Made by a program: the position numbers and the translations under genes
In this document: positions 7,197-14,905 of the stretch, piece after piece
Layout: each line of letters starts with the position of its first letter
Position numbering within the stretch: the stretch's first letter is position 1
The notes under the pieces: generated by a model
Told to the model about the DNA's origin: nothing
The model's database searches: none
Seen by the model: only the letters and a program-made list of their open reading frames with translations
Source: an uncultured Mycoplasmatota bacterium
GTDB lineage: Bacteria; Bacillota_I; Bacilli_A; RF39; UBA660
NCBI GenBank assembly: GCA_900552235.1
Contig: URYZ01000005.1
Coordinates: forward strand, 1-36,184
Direction of reading: 5' to 3'
DNA length: 36,184 nt

Positions 7197-8588
7197 TTAT
7201 TTTTTATTTTTTGTAAATACAACGTAAAATGTTGTACCTTTTCTAGATTTTGAAATAACCCCATATTTTAATTTATGTTTATCTAAAACATTTCTTACTA
7301 TTGATAAGCCAAGCCCTGTTGATACTATATTCCTTTTATGTTTAATTTCGACTTTATAATATTTATCCCAAATATTATCAATATCTTTTTTATTTATACC
7401 CATTCCTGTATCTTTAACTTCAAAATAAATATAATTATTCTTTTCATAAAGATTAATAATTACTCTTTTATCTTTTCCTGTATAGTTAATTGCATTACCA
7501 ATTAAATTATATATAACTTGTGATATTTTATTTTTATCAACTTTTGTATATAAATTATCTTCAATATTTACTTCAAAAATATAGTTTTCCATTTCTATTA
7601 AATAATTAAATCTATTAACTATTGTTTTTAAAAGTTCGCTTAAATTAATAACTTCTAAATTAAGTTCTTCAATATTTGATTCTAATTTAGATAAATTTAC
7701 AATATCATTAACAAGAATATTTAATCTATCCGTTTCTTCTACAATTATGTTTAATTTTTCATCTTGTTTTTCTTTTGTCTGTGGTATATCTATCATCATT
7801 TCAGCATATGACTTTATCATTGTAAGTGGAGTTTTAAGATCATGTGATACATTAGATATTAATTCTCTTCTTAAATCATCAGTTTTCTTTAATTCTGTTG
7901 TAACACTATTTAATGTTTTAGCTAAATTATCTACTTCCGTATATGAACCAGTTTCAAATTTAACATTATAATTTCCTTCCCCTAATTTTTTAGATTTTTC
8001 TTCTATTTTTTTAATTGGTTTTGTTAAATAATAAGACAAATAAATAGCTACGATTGATGAAATAATAATTAATGTTATAGTTATAAAAAGGAGTTCTGTT
8101 TTTAATACCCTTATTGCACTTTCAGTTGCTTCAACTGGTGTTGTTACTAAAACACTTACATTATCATTATTTGTTAATTGATAACAAAACATATCTATAT
8201 TAAATTTATTATTTTTTACTCTTGTTATTGTTTTATCTTCAATTAAATTAATATTAATAGGTAAAATTATTTGACTATATTTATTTTCATAATTATTCGA
8301 AGCATATAAAACTTTATTATTTGCTATTATATATATATTAGAAGAATATTTATATGAATAATCATCTATTACTTCTTGAATATTATCATCATATAATTTA
8401 GTCATAACCAAAGATGCAGTTAAAATAATTTCATTTTTTTTATTTGTTTCATAAAAATAAGCAAAAAATACTGTTTGTAAAAGCCATAGTAAAATAAATA
8501 TAAAACAAGAAAAGATAATAAAAGTTAATAAAAGTTTAAACTTTAAGCTTTTCTTATCTATTCTTTTAAACAAGTCCGTTTTCTTCAA
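7197..8588 (-). CDS. Two-component sensor histidine kinase
   Basis: 463 residues. Membrane segments at about 18-44 and 166-188 flank an extracellular sensor region of some 120 residues with no named fold that I recognise. A HAMP linker follows (about 189-235), then the dimerisation/phosphoacceptor domain with SNVSHDLKTPLTMI, His249 being the phosphorylated residue. The ATP-binding domain shows an N-box (NLIGNAINYTG), a G1 box (DTGMGI) and a G2 box (STGLGLSIV). The gene overlaps the 3' end of the regulator gene by 23 bp, so the pair is translationally coupled. It is a PhoR/WalK-like layout without a PAS domain; the signal is unknown. Confidence 0.93.
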   Translation of the reverse strand: MKKTDLFKRIDKKSLKFKLLLTFIIFSCFIFILLWLLQTVFFAYFYETNKKNEIILTASLVMTKLYDDNIQEVIDDYSYKYSSNIYIIANNKVLYASNNYENKYSQIILPININLIEDKTITRVKNNKFNIDMFCYQLTNNDNVSVLVTTPVEATESAIRVLKTELLFITITLIIISSIVAIYLSYYLTKPIKKIEEKSKKLGEGNYNVKFETGSYTEVDNLAKTLNSVTTELKKTDDLRRELISNVSHDLKTPLTMIKSYAEMMIDIPQTKEKQDEKLNIIVEETDRLNILVNDIVNLSKLESNIEELNLEVINLSELLKTIVNRFNYLIEMENYIFEVNIEDNLYTKVDKNKISQVIYNLIGNAINYTGKDKRVIINLYEKNNYIYFEVKDTGMGINKKDIDNIWDKYYKVEIKHKRNIVSTGLGLSIVRNVLDKHKLKYGVISKSRKGTTFYVVFTKNKK

Positions 8589-9237
8589 ATTTATAACCTA
8601 CCCCTCTTACTGTTACTATTAAAGTTTTATACTTTCCAAGAAGACTTCTTAATGTTTTTATATGCGTATCTATTGTTCTTTCTTCTCCTAAATAATCCAT
8701 ATTCCATACATTATTAAGTATTTGTTCTCTAGTTAAAACAATATTTTTATTTTTAATTAAATACAATAAAAGTTCATACTCTTTATTTGTTAGATTAATC
8801 TTCTTATCATCAACATAAACATTATGACCTAGTGTATCTATTTTTAAACCTAAATAACTTATTTCTTCATTCATAATTGTATTTCTTTTTAAATTAGCTT
8901 TAATTCTAGCGACAAGTTCTTTAGGACTAAATGGTTTTGTTACATAATCATCAATTCCAACATCAAAACCATAAAGTTTATCATACTCTTCACTTCTTGC
9001 TGATAGCATTATAATAGGAACAGATTGTTTTTTTCTTATTTCTTTAGCAACAGTAAAGCCATCTATTTTAGGCATCATAATGTCTAAGACAATTAGATCA
9101 TAGGAATTTTCTTTACACATTTTAATTGCTTCTTCCCCATTGCTAGCTTCAAAGCATAAAAAACCTTCAAACTCTAGATATTCTCTTATTACTTTTCTTA
9201 TATTTTCTTCATCATCGACGATTAATATTTTTTGCAT
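8566..9237 (-). CDS. OmpR/PhoB-family response regulator
   Basis: 223 residues. Receiver domain 1-115: acidic pocket VDDEEN (Asp8, Asp9), phosphorylation site Asp52 in LIVLDIMMP, a Ser/Thr position in IIMLSA, and Lys in VTKPF. The C-terminal winged-helix DNA-binding domain (about 125-220) has the recognition region RTIDTHIKTLRSLLG and the wing VRGVGYKFE. It is partnered with the overlapping histidine kinase. A likely self-regulatory box (9276-9292) takes the place of a -35 element upstream, and a near-identical box lies beyond the kinase gene towards hpf. Which pathway it controls is not evident otherwise. Confidence 0.95.
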   Translation of the reverse strand: MQKILIVDDEENIRKVIREYLEFEGFLCFEASNGEEAIKMCKENSYDLIVLDIMMPKIDGFTVAKEIRKKQSVPIIMLSARSEEYDKLYGFDVGIDDYVTKPFSPKELVARIKANLKRNTIMNEEISYLGLKIDTLGHNVYVDDKKINLTNKEYELLLYLIKNKNIVLTREQILNNVWNMDYLGEERTIDTHIKTLRSLLGKYKTLIVTVRGVGYKFEENGLV

Positions 9238-9260
9238 AAAATCACCTACTTACTAAATAG

Positions 9261-9292
9261 ATTATATATATTGTTTGTGAAATCTATGTGTT
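9261..9292 (-). promoter_or_regulatory. Autoregulatory promoter of the two-component operon
   Basis: AACACA-N5-TTCACA (9276-9292) repeats with 11-bp period and shares 14 identical bases with the box at 7160-7173. Nine bases downstream is TATAAT (9261-9266). No -35 consensus is present at the right distance; the box occupies that place, as in activator-dependent PhoB/PhoP-type promoters. Confidence 0.55.
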
Positions 9293-9295
9293 AAT

Positions 9296-9787
9296 TTAAA
9301 ATAAATCAATTATTTCATCTAATTTTTTTATTACAATAAATTCATTAGGTTCAACTCCTAAAGAAAACTTAATAGGAATTCCTCCTTCTTTTTTCCATTC
9401 TCTTAAATTACCCGAATAATCATCAATTAATATAGCATCTTTTGTATGTATCATTTTTGTTTTAGATATCTCTTTAGGACAAGGAATTATTGTTATATCT
9501 TTAAAATATTTTCTTAAATAATTAATCTTTAAAACTGCTTCTTTTATAGAATTAACATGCGTTAAAATAGCTAAATTAAACTTATTGCTTTCTATTATTT
9601 TTTTTATACAATTAATACTGTCATTTATTATAAGTTCATCTTTTATTACATTTTCCCAATTATAATTAATATAAAAGTTTTTCTTTTCTTCATCAGTATA
9701 ATTTTTTCCTGATTCTTCTAAATCTCTATATAAATATGTTATTGTGTCTAGTATAACCCCATCAAAATCAATATATAAATTTTTCAT
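9296..9787 (-). CDS. HAD-like phosphatase, 5'(3')-deoxyribonucleotidase-like
   Basis: 163 residues from the chosen ATG. The frame extends to a GTG at 9796, but the GGAG site overlaps that codon and sits 8 bases before the ATG at 9785-9787, which fixes the start. HAD motif I is YIDFDGVILDT (Asp7, Asp9), motif II is LAILTHV (Thr), motif III is the lysine near CPKEISKTK, and motif IV is ILIDDYSGN. The small cap and overall size resemble NT5C-type nucleotidases, but substrate choice in HAD enzymes cannot be read reliably. It has its own promoter with a perfect 16-bp palindrome, so it is probably specifically regulated. Confidence 0.75.
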   Translation of the reverse strand: MKNLYIDFDGVILDTITYLYRDLEESGKNYTDEEKKNFYINYNWENVIKDELIINDSINCIKKIIESNKFNLAILTHVNSIKEAVLKINYLRKYFKDITIIPCPKEISKTKMIHTKDAILIDDYSGNLREWKKEGGIPIKFSLGVEPNEFIVIKKLDEIIDLF

Positions 9788-9808
9788 AATTATCACTCCT
9801 GTAAATAT

Positions 9809-9837
9809 ATTTTATTATACAAACAATTGTTTGTCAA
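9809..9837 (-). promoter_or_regulatory. Promoter of the HAD gene with a 16-bp palindromic operator
   Basis: TTGACA (9832-9837), 17 bp, TAAAAT (9809-9814). ACAAACAATTGTTTGT at 9819-9834 is a perfect palindrome filling most of the spacer and touching the -35, so a bound dimer should block RNA polymerase. Confidence 0.6.
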
Positions 9838-9860
9838 TACTCTTTTTTTATATTATATGA

Positions 9861-9887
9861 AAAAATAGGACAAAACTTGTCCTATTT
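9861..9887 (-). terminator. Terminator of the surface-protein operon
   Basis: AAATAGGACA and TGTCCTATTT form a 10-bp stem with a 5-base loop, followed by a T run on the minus strand; it overlaps the TAG stop. Confidence 0.85.
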
Positions 9888-11366
9888 AACTTCTCTTTTA
9901 ACTCCAGTATAAACATAACCTTGTTTGATTAAAGCTTGATCGTTATTTGAAGATGACCATAATATACTTGTATAAGCGTCTTTTATTAATGTTCTTGTTT
10001 TTGTATGATATACAGGAATATAAGTAGCTACTTTTACATAACCTTCTAATTTATATTCAAGTCCATAAATTGGTACACTATATTCTTTAACATTGCATGT
10101 TGCTCTTAATTCATCTTCAGTTTTTGTAACAGCATTAGATGTTCTTGTATATACTTTATAACTATATACTGGTGTTGGTTTAATACTACAGTCTGAGCAT
10201 AATTCAACTTTTACATTATCTAATACATATTTTGTATTAGCAGTATCACTAGGAATACTTGAAGCTCCTGTTACAGTTTTAACATAAGCATAACTTCCTG
10301 TTTCATAAGTTGTATTTGTAGCACTATCTCTATAATATGTATATCCATCGCATAAATATTGTTTATAATATCCAAGTAATTTTGTATAAGAATTTCTCCA
10401 AACAGGTTGGTTAAGGTCTTTTACATAAGCTTTAACAGCACCATTTTTTTCATTCCATACTAATTCTTGTTTACCCCATACAATATTATCACTATCTTTA
10501 TATGTTTTATTATCAGACCAATTAGACCAGGCACTATATTCTGCTTCTACTTTCTTTTCATATTTATATTCATATTTTTTAACAACTGGTGTTGTTTTTT
10601 TAACTACTATACTACAAGTTGCTGTTTTACCATTTTCATCTTTTACATAACCATAAATTCTTGATGTTCCATTATTGGTAACTACATAACTACTATTTGT
10701 ATAATTAGTTGATGTTCCTATACCTGAAGCTACTACTTTACTTCCATTTCCTCCAGATGTATTTCTAAACTTAATTACAACATTACTTACATAACTATTA
10801 AGTGAATTATCATAATTACCACTTACAACCTTTAAAGAACATGAAGGATTTGTACTTGGTGTAGGAGCAGGTTTTTCTTCTTCTTTCTTTTCACATATAA
10901 AGTTCTTACAATAATCATAACATCCCATGTATACAATTATATAATCTTCTTCGTTGCCACATGATAAGAATATTTTTAATTGATATTCTGTAGCCAATTT
11001 TGTTACTTCAACATAAGACTTTGTATCACTACATGTATTATTATTTTTATCAGTTAAAGGTAAAAGTAACTTTTTATCTAACATTTGTTTTAAAGTTAAA
11101 GTTATTTTATCCCCTTCTTTTTGAGGCAATCTTTCTAATGTGAAATATGATTCTGCCGCATCTTTCATTCTTTCAATATTATTATAAAATATTTGATTTG
11201 CAAGTGGACTTTCATTATTTCCATTATTATCATTACCATTGCCTTTAATTAACCACATTAAAAGTATAAATAATGCAATTGCAAGTATTACAATTAAAAC
11301 TAATTTCAATGTTTTTAATATAGGCTTTTTTTCTTCTTCAACAGTATATTCATTATATTCGTTCAT
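9882..11366 (-). CDS. Uncharacterised single-pass surface protein
   Basis: 494 residues. An acidic cytoplasmic N-terminus is followed by a membrane helix (about 20-41), so most of the protein is external. A Gly/Asn linker leads to a segment at about 60-165 (MKDAAESYF, TLKQMLDKKLLLPL, several Cys) that resembles the stalk region of pseudopilin-like proteins. A Pro-rich spacer, an Ig-like beta stretch (about 175-260, ending YGYVKDENGKTATCSIVV), and a long Trp/Tyr-rich beta region with paired Cys (LCSDCS) follow. No catalytic motif was recognised. It starts 13 bp after the next gene upstream and shares its promoter, so the two membrane proteins probably work together at the cell surface. No assigned family. 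Confidence 0.6.
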   Translation of the reverse strand: MNEYNEYTVEEEKKPILKTLKLVLIVILAIALFILLMWLIKGNGNDNNGNNESPLANQIFYNNIERMKDAAESYFTLERLPQKEGDKITLTLKQMLDKKLLLPLTDKNNNTCSDTKSYVEVTKLATEYQLKIFLSCGNEEDYIIVYMGCYDYCKNFICEKKEEEKPAPTPSTNPSCSLKVVSGNYDNSLNSYVSNVVIKFRNTSGGNGSKVVASGIGTSTNYTNSSYVVTNNGTSRIYGYVKDENGKTATCSIVVKKTTPVVKKYEYKYEKKVEAEYSAWSNWSDNKTYKDSDNIVWGKQELVWNEKNGAVKAYVKDLNQPVWRNSYTKLLGYYKQYLCDGYTYYRDSATNTTYETGSYAYVKTVTGASSIPSDTANTKYVLDNVKVELCSDCSIKPTPVYSYKVYTRTSNAVTKTEDELRATCNVKEYSVPIYGLEYKLEGYVKVATYIPVYHTKTRTLIKDAYTSILWSSSNNDQALIKQGYVYTGVKREVK

Positions 11367-11379
11367 ACATCATACCCCC

Positions 11380-13155
11380 TTATCTTGAACGAGTTGTTCC
11401 TTTTTCTAATGTATCATCTAAAAGCATATTTGCTTCTTGAAGCCATTTTTCATATTCTTCTTGACTAATATATTCTCCAGTAATTTCTGCATCACTATAA
11501 TCTAAATTAGGTTTTTTATCATCATCTTTTTTTGTGTCATCTTTTGGCACATCAGATGATGTTGTATTATTAGAATTATTTAAAGCATCATCGATTGCTT
11601 TGTCATTATCCTTTTTAGCATCTTCCATTGCTTTTCTTAGTTGTTCATTCATATTTTCTAATTCTTTTCTTACTTCAGGACTAGCATTACTTGGTATATC
11701 ATAAAGTCCATCTTTATTAACACCTTTTTTAATAATTTCATCAATTGTTTCTTTTATTTTTTTGTTATAATCACTTTCTATTTGATCTGCTCTTTCTTGT
11801 TCACTCTTATTTTTATCATTTAATTCTTGATCAGCTTTATTTTCAGCATCTTTAACCTTGTCACTTCCAAAATCTTTAATTGCTTCATCTTTTGTTATAG
11901 TTTCAGTTTTTGTAGTAACTTTATCAATACCATGATCTTTTAATAAGTCATTATATGTATCTTTATTTCCCTTAGAAATAGGAGCTTCCCTTAATTCTAA
12001 ATCTTCTTTTGTTAAAGTATTTGAATTAAATTTATTAACTAAATTATTAATTCTAGCTAAATAATTAACATTAATAACAAATTCTTTAAACCTTTCTAAA
12101 GAAGCACCATATATACTAGCTAAACTTTCTTTTTCTGCTTTATTTAATTTACTATAATTGTTAGCATTAATATAATCTAAATAAGTAGCATTATTTGAAG
12201 AATATTTATTAAAAGCATTACTTACTTCATCTTTTTTAATTAATTCTTTAAAGTTTTCATATTCTTTTTTAGAATTATTGTTAATTAATAAAGAATTAAT
12301 ATCAACTTTTTCATTTGTTAAACCTTCATACTTAGTTATTTGTGTAACAAAATTTGTAATTTTTCTAGCCACTTCACTTGGATTTGTTATTTCTCCAAAA
12401 ACATTTGCTATTTGTTCTTCAGTATAATTTTTATAATTAACAAACAAATAGAACAATCTAGTTTCTTCTTCTGTAATTTGTAATTTCAATGTTTTACTAT
12501 TTGCTTTTTCTTCACAAAGTTTATTAAAGTTTTTAGTAAAATCTACAGTTACTTTTCTTACATTATCTTCAGTTAAATCATCATTTGTTACTTTATTACC
12601 TTTGAAAATATTTTTTATTTTATCAAAGTTTGTACCAATAATAACTCCACCAAAGATTGCTAAAGCAATTAATCCTCCAGCAATTAGGCTTTTTCCTTTT
12701 TTAGAAACTTTAACATTTTCAATAGGAGCCACTACCGGTGTTTCTTGAAATTCCTTTTCTGTTTCTTCTTGTACTTTCTTTTTCTTATCTTCAAGTTCTT
12801 TTTTTACTACTTTATCTTCTTTTTTTGTGTAATTTATTTCATTTTTTATTATTTTATCAAATATTGGTTTTCCATCCAATGCATTAAGTTGATAATCTAT
12901 ATTTATTTCATTAAAAGCCTTTTTATATTGTTCATACATATAGGTTGTATAACTATCAGCTTCATTTCCATTTTCTACCATAAAATACTTAAATAATCCA
13001 GGCATATCTGAATAACATATAACTGGTTTTTCAAAGTAATATATTTTACCATTATATTCAAATCCTGTTTGGTAAAGTCTTCCAGCTTTTAACTCTTCTT
13101 CTGTATATTCATCTAAATTCTTTAATACTTTTGTTATTTCTATTTTATTATCCAT
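11380..13155 (-). CDS. Uncharacterised transmembrane protein with long charged external region
   Basis: 591 residues. The first ~150 residues are soluble and probably cytoplasmic (TGFEYNGKIYYFEKP, a tyrosine-rich small domain), then comes a Lys/Glu-rich linker, one membrane helix (about 155-175, GGLIALAIFGGVIIG) and a large outer part rich in Asn, Lys, Asp and Glu with predicted helices. The end (about 470-560) is low-complexity and charged, with repeated DDTKKDDDKK-type sequence. No known domain was recognised. A consensus promoter lies at 13207-13235 and GGAGG precedes the ATG. It heads a two-gene unit with the Ig-like surface protein. Possible roles are adhesion or envelope organisation; this is only inference. 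Confidence 0.6.
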   Translation of the reverse strand: MDNKIEITKVLKNLDEYTEEELKAGRLYQTGFEYNGKIYYFEKPVICYSDMPGLFKYFMVENGNEADSYTTYMYEQYKKAFNEINIDYQLNALDGKPIFDKIIKNEINYTKKEDKVVKKELEDKKKKVQEETEKEFQETPVVAPIENVKVSKKGKSLIAGGLIALAIFGGVIIGTNFDKIKNIFKGNKVTNDDLTEDNVRKVTVDFTKNFNKLCEEKANSKTLKLQITEEETRLFYLFVNYKNYTEEQIANVFGEITNPSEVARKITNFVTQITKYEGLTNEKVDINSLLINNNSKKEYENFKELIKKDEVSNAFNKYSSNNATYLDYINANNYSKLNKAEKESLASIYGASLERFKEFVINVNYLARINNLVNKFNSNTLTKEDLELREAPISKGNKDTYNDLLKDHGIDKVTTKTETITKDEAIKDFGSDKVKDAENKADQELNDKNKSEQERADQIESDYNKKIKETIDEIIKKGVNKDGLYDIPSNASPEVRKELENMNEQLRKAMEDAKKDNDKAIDDALNNSNNTTSSDVPKDDTKKDDDKKPNLDYSDAEITGEYISQEEYEKWLQEANMLLDDTLEKGTTRSR

Positions 13156-13206
13156 AAAACTTCCTCCTTAATAACTAAAAATTAACTCTCTTTGTTGAAT
13201 GGCATT

Positions 13207-13235
13207 ATTATAACATAAAGCTTTTCAAAAGTCAA
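13207..13235 (-). promoter_or_regulatory. Promoter of the two-gene surface-protein operon
   Basis: TTGACT (13230-13235), 17 bp, TATAAT (13207-13212), about 50 bp upstream of the start codon. Confidence 0.8.
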
Positions 13236-13306
13236 TCTAACTCTAATATAATTTTAATATTTTATATTATAAAAGTCAATTTAAGAAATATCATTTCTAA
13301 AGAAAA

Positions 13307-13336
13307 AAAGTTACTGACATTTTTGTTAATAACTTT
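13307..13336 (-). terminator. Terminator of spo0A
   Basis: AAAGTTA pairs with TAACTTT, with further ACA/TGT pairing inside, followed by TTTTTTTC on the minus strand. Confidence 0.7.
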
Positions 13337-14102
13337 TAACTAATGGTTTTCTATTTTCTAATCTTAATTTATCTGCAATTGTAACAATAAATTCTGAATT
13401 AGTTGGTTTGGCTTTATCTATATCTACACTATGTCCAAAAATTTCTTCCATTAAATCCCAGTCCCCTCTATTCCAACTAACTTCAATAGCGTGTCTTATT
13501 GCTCTTTCTACTCTTGAAGTTGTTGTGCCAAACTTATCTGCTATCGTAGGGTATAATTCTTTTGTAATTCCACCAATCACTGCTGGTTTATCATATATAA
13601 TTGAAATCCCTTCTCTTATATATTGGTAACCTTTGATATGTGATGGAACACCTAATTCATGTAATACATTTGTAATAGATATTTGTAAATTTTGATGCAT
13701 CAAATCAATTGACTTGGGTTCATCACTTACTTTACCAACATCCAAAATTCTTTTTTCTAATTCTTCTAAATCAAATGGTTTTAAAATGAAATAATTTACT
13801 CCAAGTTCGGATACTCTTCTTATCATATCTTGTGTATTATAAGAAGTTAAAACTATTACCTTTTTATTTAAAGATAGTTCATTCATTTCTTCTAAAATAC
13901 TAACTCCGTCTTTTCTAGGCATAATTAAATCAAGTAATAAAACATCAATGTCATCAAATTTAGATTTTATTAAGTTTAAACCTTCTTCTCCATCGTGCGC
14001 TTCATATACTACTCTAATTTTTGCGTTACTACTAAAATATTCCTTAATCATATTAACAAGTTCAATATTGTCATCGATTAAAGCAACTTTAAGTTTCTCC
14101 AT
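13326..14102 (-). CDS. spo0A: Sporulation master regulator Spo0A
   Basis: 258 residues from the ATG at 14100-14102. An upstream in-frame ATG overlaps the AGGGAG site, so the inner one is the better start. Receiver domain 1-125: acidic residues Asp10 and Asp11, phosphorylation site Asp58 in LLLDLIMPRKDG, the LTSY switch, and LKPFD. The effector domain (about 145-258) carries hallmark Spo0A segments: LHELGVPSHIKGYQYIREGI, GTTTSRVERAIRHAIEVSW in the recognition helix region, and NSEFI near the end. Phosphorylated Spo0A binds 0A boxes to start sporulation; a perfect box lies upstream of this gene. It is a single-gene unit between terminators. Presence of spo0A supports an endospore-forming ancestor or ability. 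Confidence 0.97.
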   Translation of the reverse strand: MEKLKVALIDDNIELVNMIKEYFSSNAKIRVVYEAHDGEEGLNLIKSKFDDIDVLLLDLIMPRKDGVSILEEMNELSLNKKVIVLTSYNTQDMIRRVSELGVNYFILKPFDLEELEKRILDVGKVSDEPKSIDLMHQNLQISITNVLHELGVPSHIKGYQYIREGISIIYDKPAVIGGITKELYPTIADKFGTTTSRVERAIRHAIEVSWNRGDWDLMEEIFGHSVDIDKAKPTNSEFIVTIADKLRLENRKPLVKSY

Positions 14103-14148
14103 ATTATCTCCCTTCATATACTTCTAACGCAATTATAATTTTACTACA

Positions 14149-14206
14149 AAAATAGATTGATTTCTATAGTTTTTTTTATCTATTTTTGTCGAAATCAATC
14201 TATTTT
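14149..14206 (-). terminator. Long hairpin terminator after tpiA
   Basis: Two 16-bp perfect arms (14149-14164 and 14191-14206, AAAATAGATTGATTTC) around a 26-base loop, followed by TTTTGTAG. It overlaps the TGA stop of tpiA and the 0A box. Confidence 0.7.
14187..14193 (+). promoter_or_regulatory. Perfect 0A box upstream of spo0A
   Basis: TGTCGAA matches the Spo0A-binding consensus exactly and lies about 85 bp before the spo0A start, with a TATAAT (minus strand) between it and the gene. Spo0A autoregulation through such boxes is known in Bacillus. The site also falls at the edge of the tpiA terminator stem. Confidence 0.5.
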
Positions 14207-14905
14207 ATTCATAATTTGTATTATTTTAGCACTTGATGAACTATTTTTTCCTATTAAATAACCATCTAAATCCTTTATTTTATTTAGTTTTTCAATATTT
14301 GTTTCATCTACACTTCCACCATATAAAACTTTAATATTACAATTATATTTCCTAAAAATATTATCTTTTATTAACTTTATTACCTCTTCAAGCTCACTCG
14401 TAGTAGGCAAAATACTTGTTCCAATAGAATACCCAGGTTCATACGCTATTAAAATATCTTCTTTTACATCAACATCTTTAAAATATTCTTTTAACTGTCT
14501 TATTAAAACATCACCAGTTCTTAAAAGTTCTTTTTCCTCTTTTGTTTCACCTAAACACACAATAGGAATTAAATTATTGTTTATGGCATCTTTTATTTTC
14601 AAATTAATTAAATTACTATCTTCATTTAAATAATATTTTCTTTCAAAATGACCTATTATAACATAATTAACACCCATTGACTTTAAACTTTTTGAAGTAT
14701 ATTCTCCTGTTATATTTTTAATATAAACATTTTGACTACCTAATTTGAAATCATACTTTCCTTTATAGTAAGGAAGATAAATACTACTTGGACATATGAT
14801 AACGTCTAAATCTCTTCTTATATTATCCTTTATTTCATTTATAAAATTTAATACTTCATTATATTCCATATAACTTTTTTGATTTAAAACTATTATTTTA
14901 TTCAT
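14195..14905 (-). CDS. tpiA: Divergent triosephosphate isomerase
   Basis: 236 residues (usual ~250). It interconverts dihydroxyacetone phosphate and glyceraldehyde 3-phosphate in glycolysis. Catalytic residues are kept: Lys10 (in NQK where GNWK is normal), His86 (IIGHFERK; usually GHSERR) and Glu156 (AYEPGYSIGTS; usually AYEPVWAIGTG), with the phosphate loop YGGSV. Loop 6, normally nearly invariant, is altered (GYSIGTS), and the serine after the catalytic His is Phe87, so kinetics may differ. The start codon overlaps the stop of the preceding gene (TAATG), so translation is coupled to it. pgk and tpiA are both unusually divergent here. Confidence 0.88.
   Translation of the reverse strand: MNKIIVLNQKSYMEYNEVLNFINEIKDNIRRDLDVIICPSSIYLPYYKGKYDFKLGSQNVYIKNITGEYTSKSLKSMGVNYVIIGHFERKYYLNEDSNLINLKIKDAINNNLIPIVCLGETKEEKELLRTGDVLIRQLKEYFKDVDVKEDILIAYEPGYSIGTSILPTTSELEEVIKLIKDNIFRKYNCNIKVLYGGSVDETNIEKLNKIKDLDGYLIGKNSSSSAKIIQIMNKID

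Noticed and set aside
12745..12996. Hydrophobic Phe/Ile-rich plus-strand frame looking like a membrane protein
   Set aside because: It is the complement of Lys/Glu-rich coding sequence, which always gives Phe/Leu-rich antisense frames.
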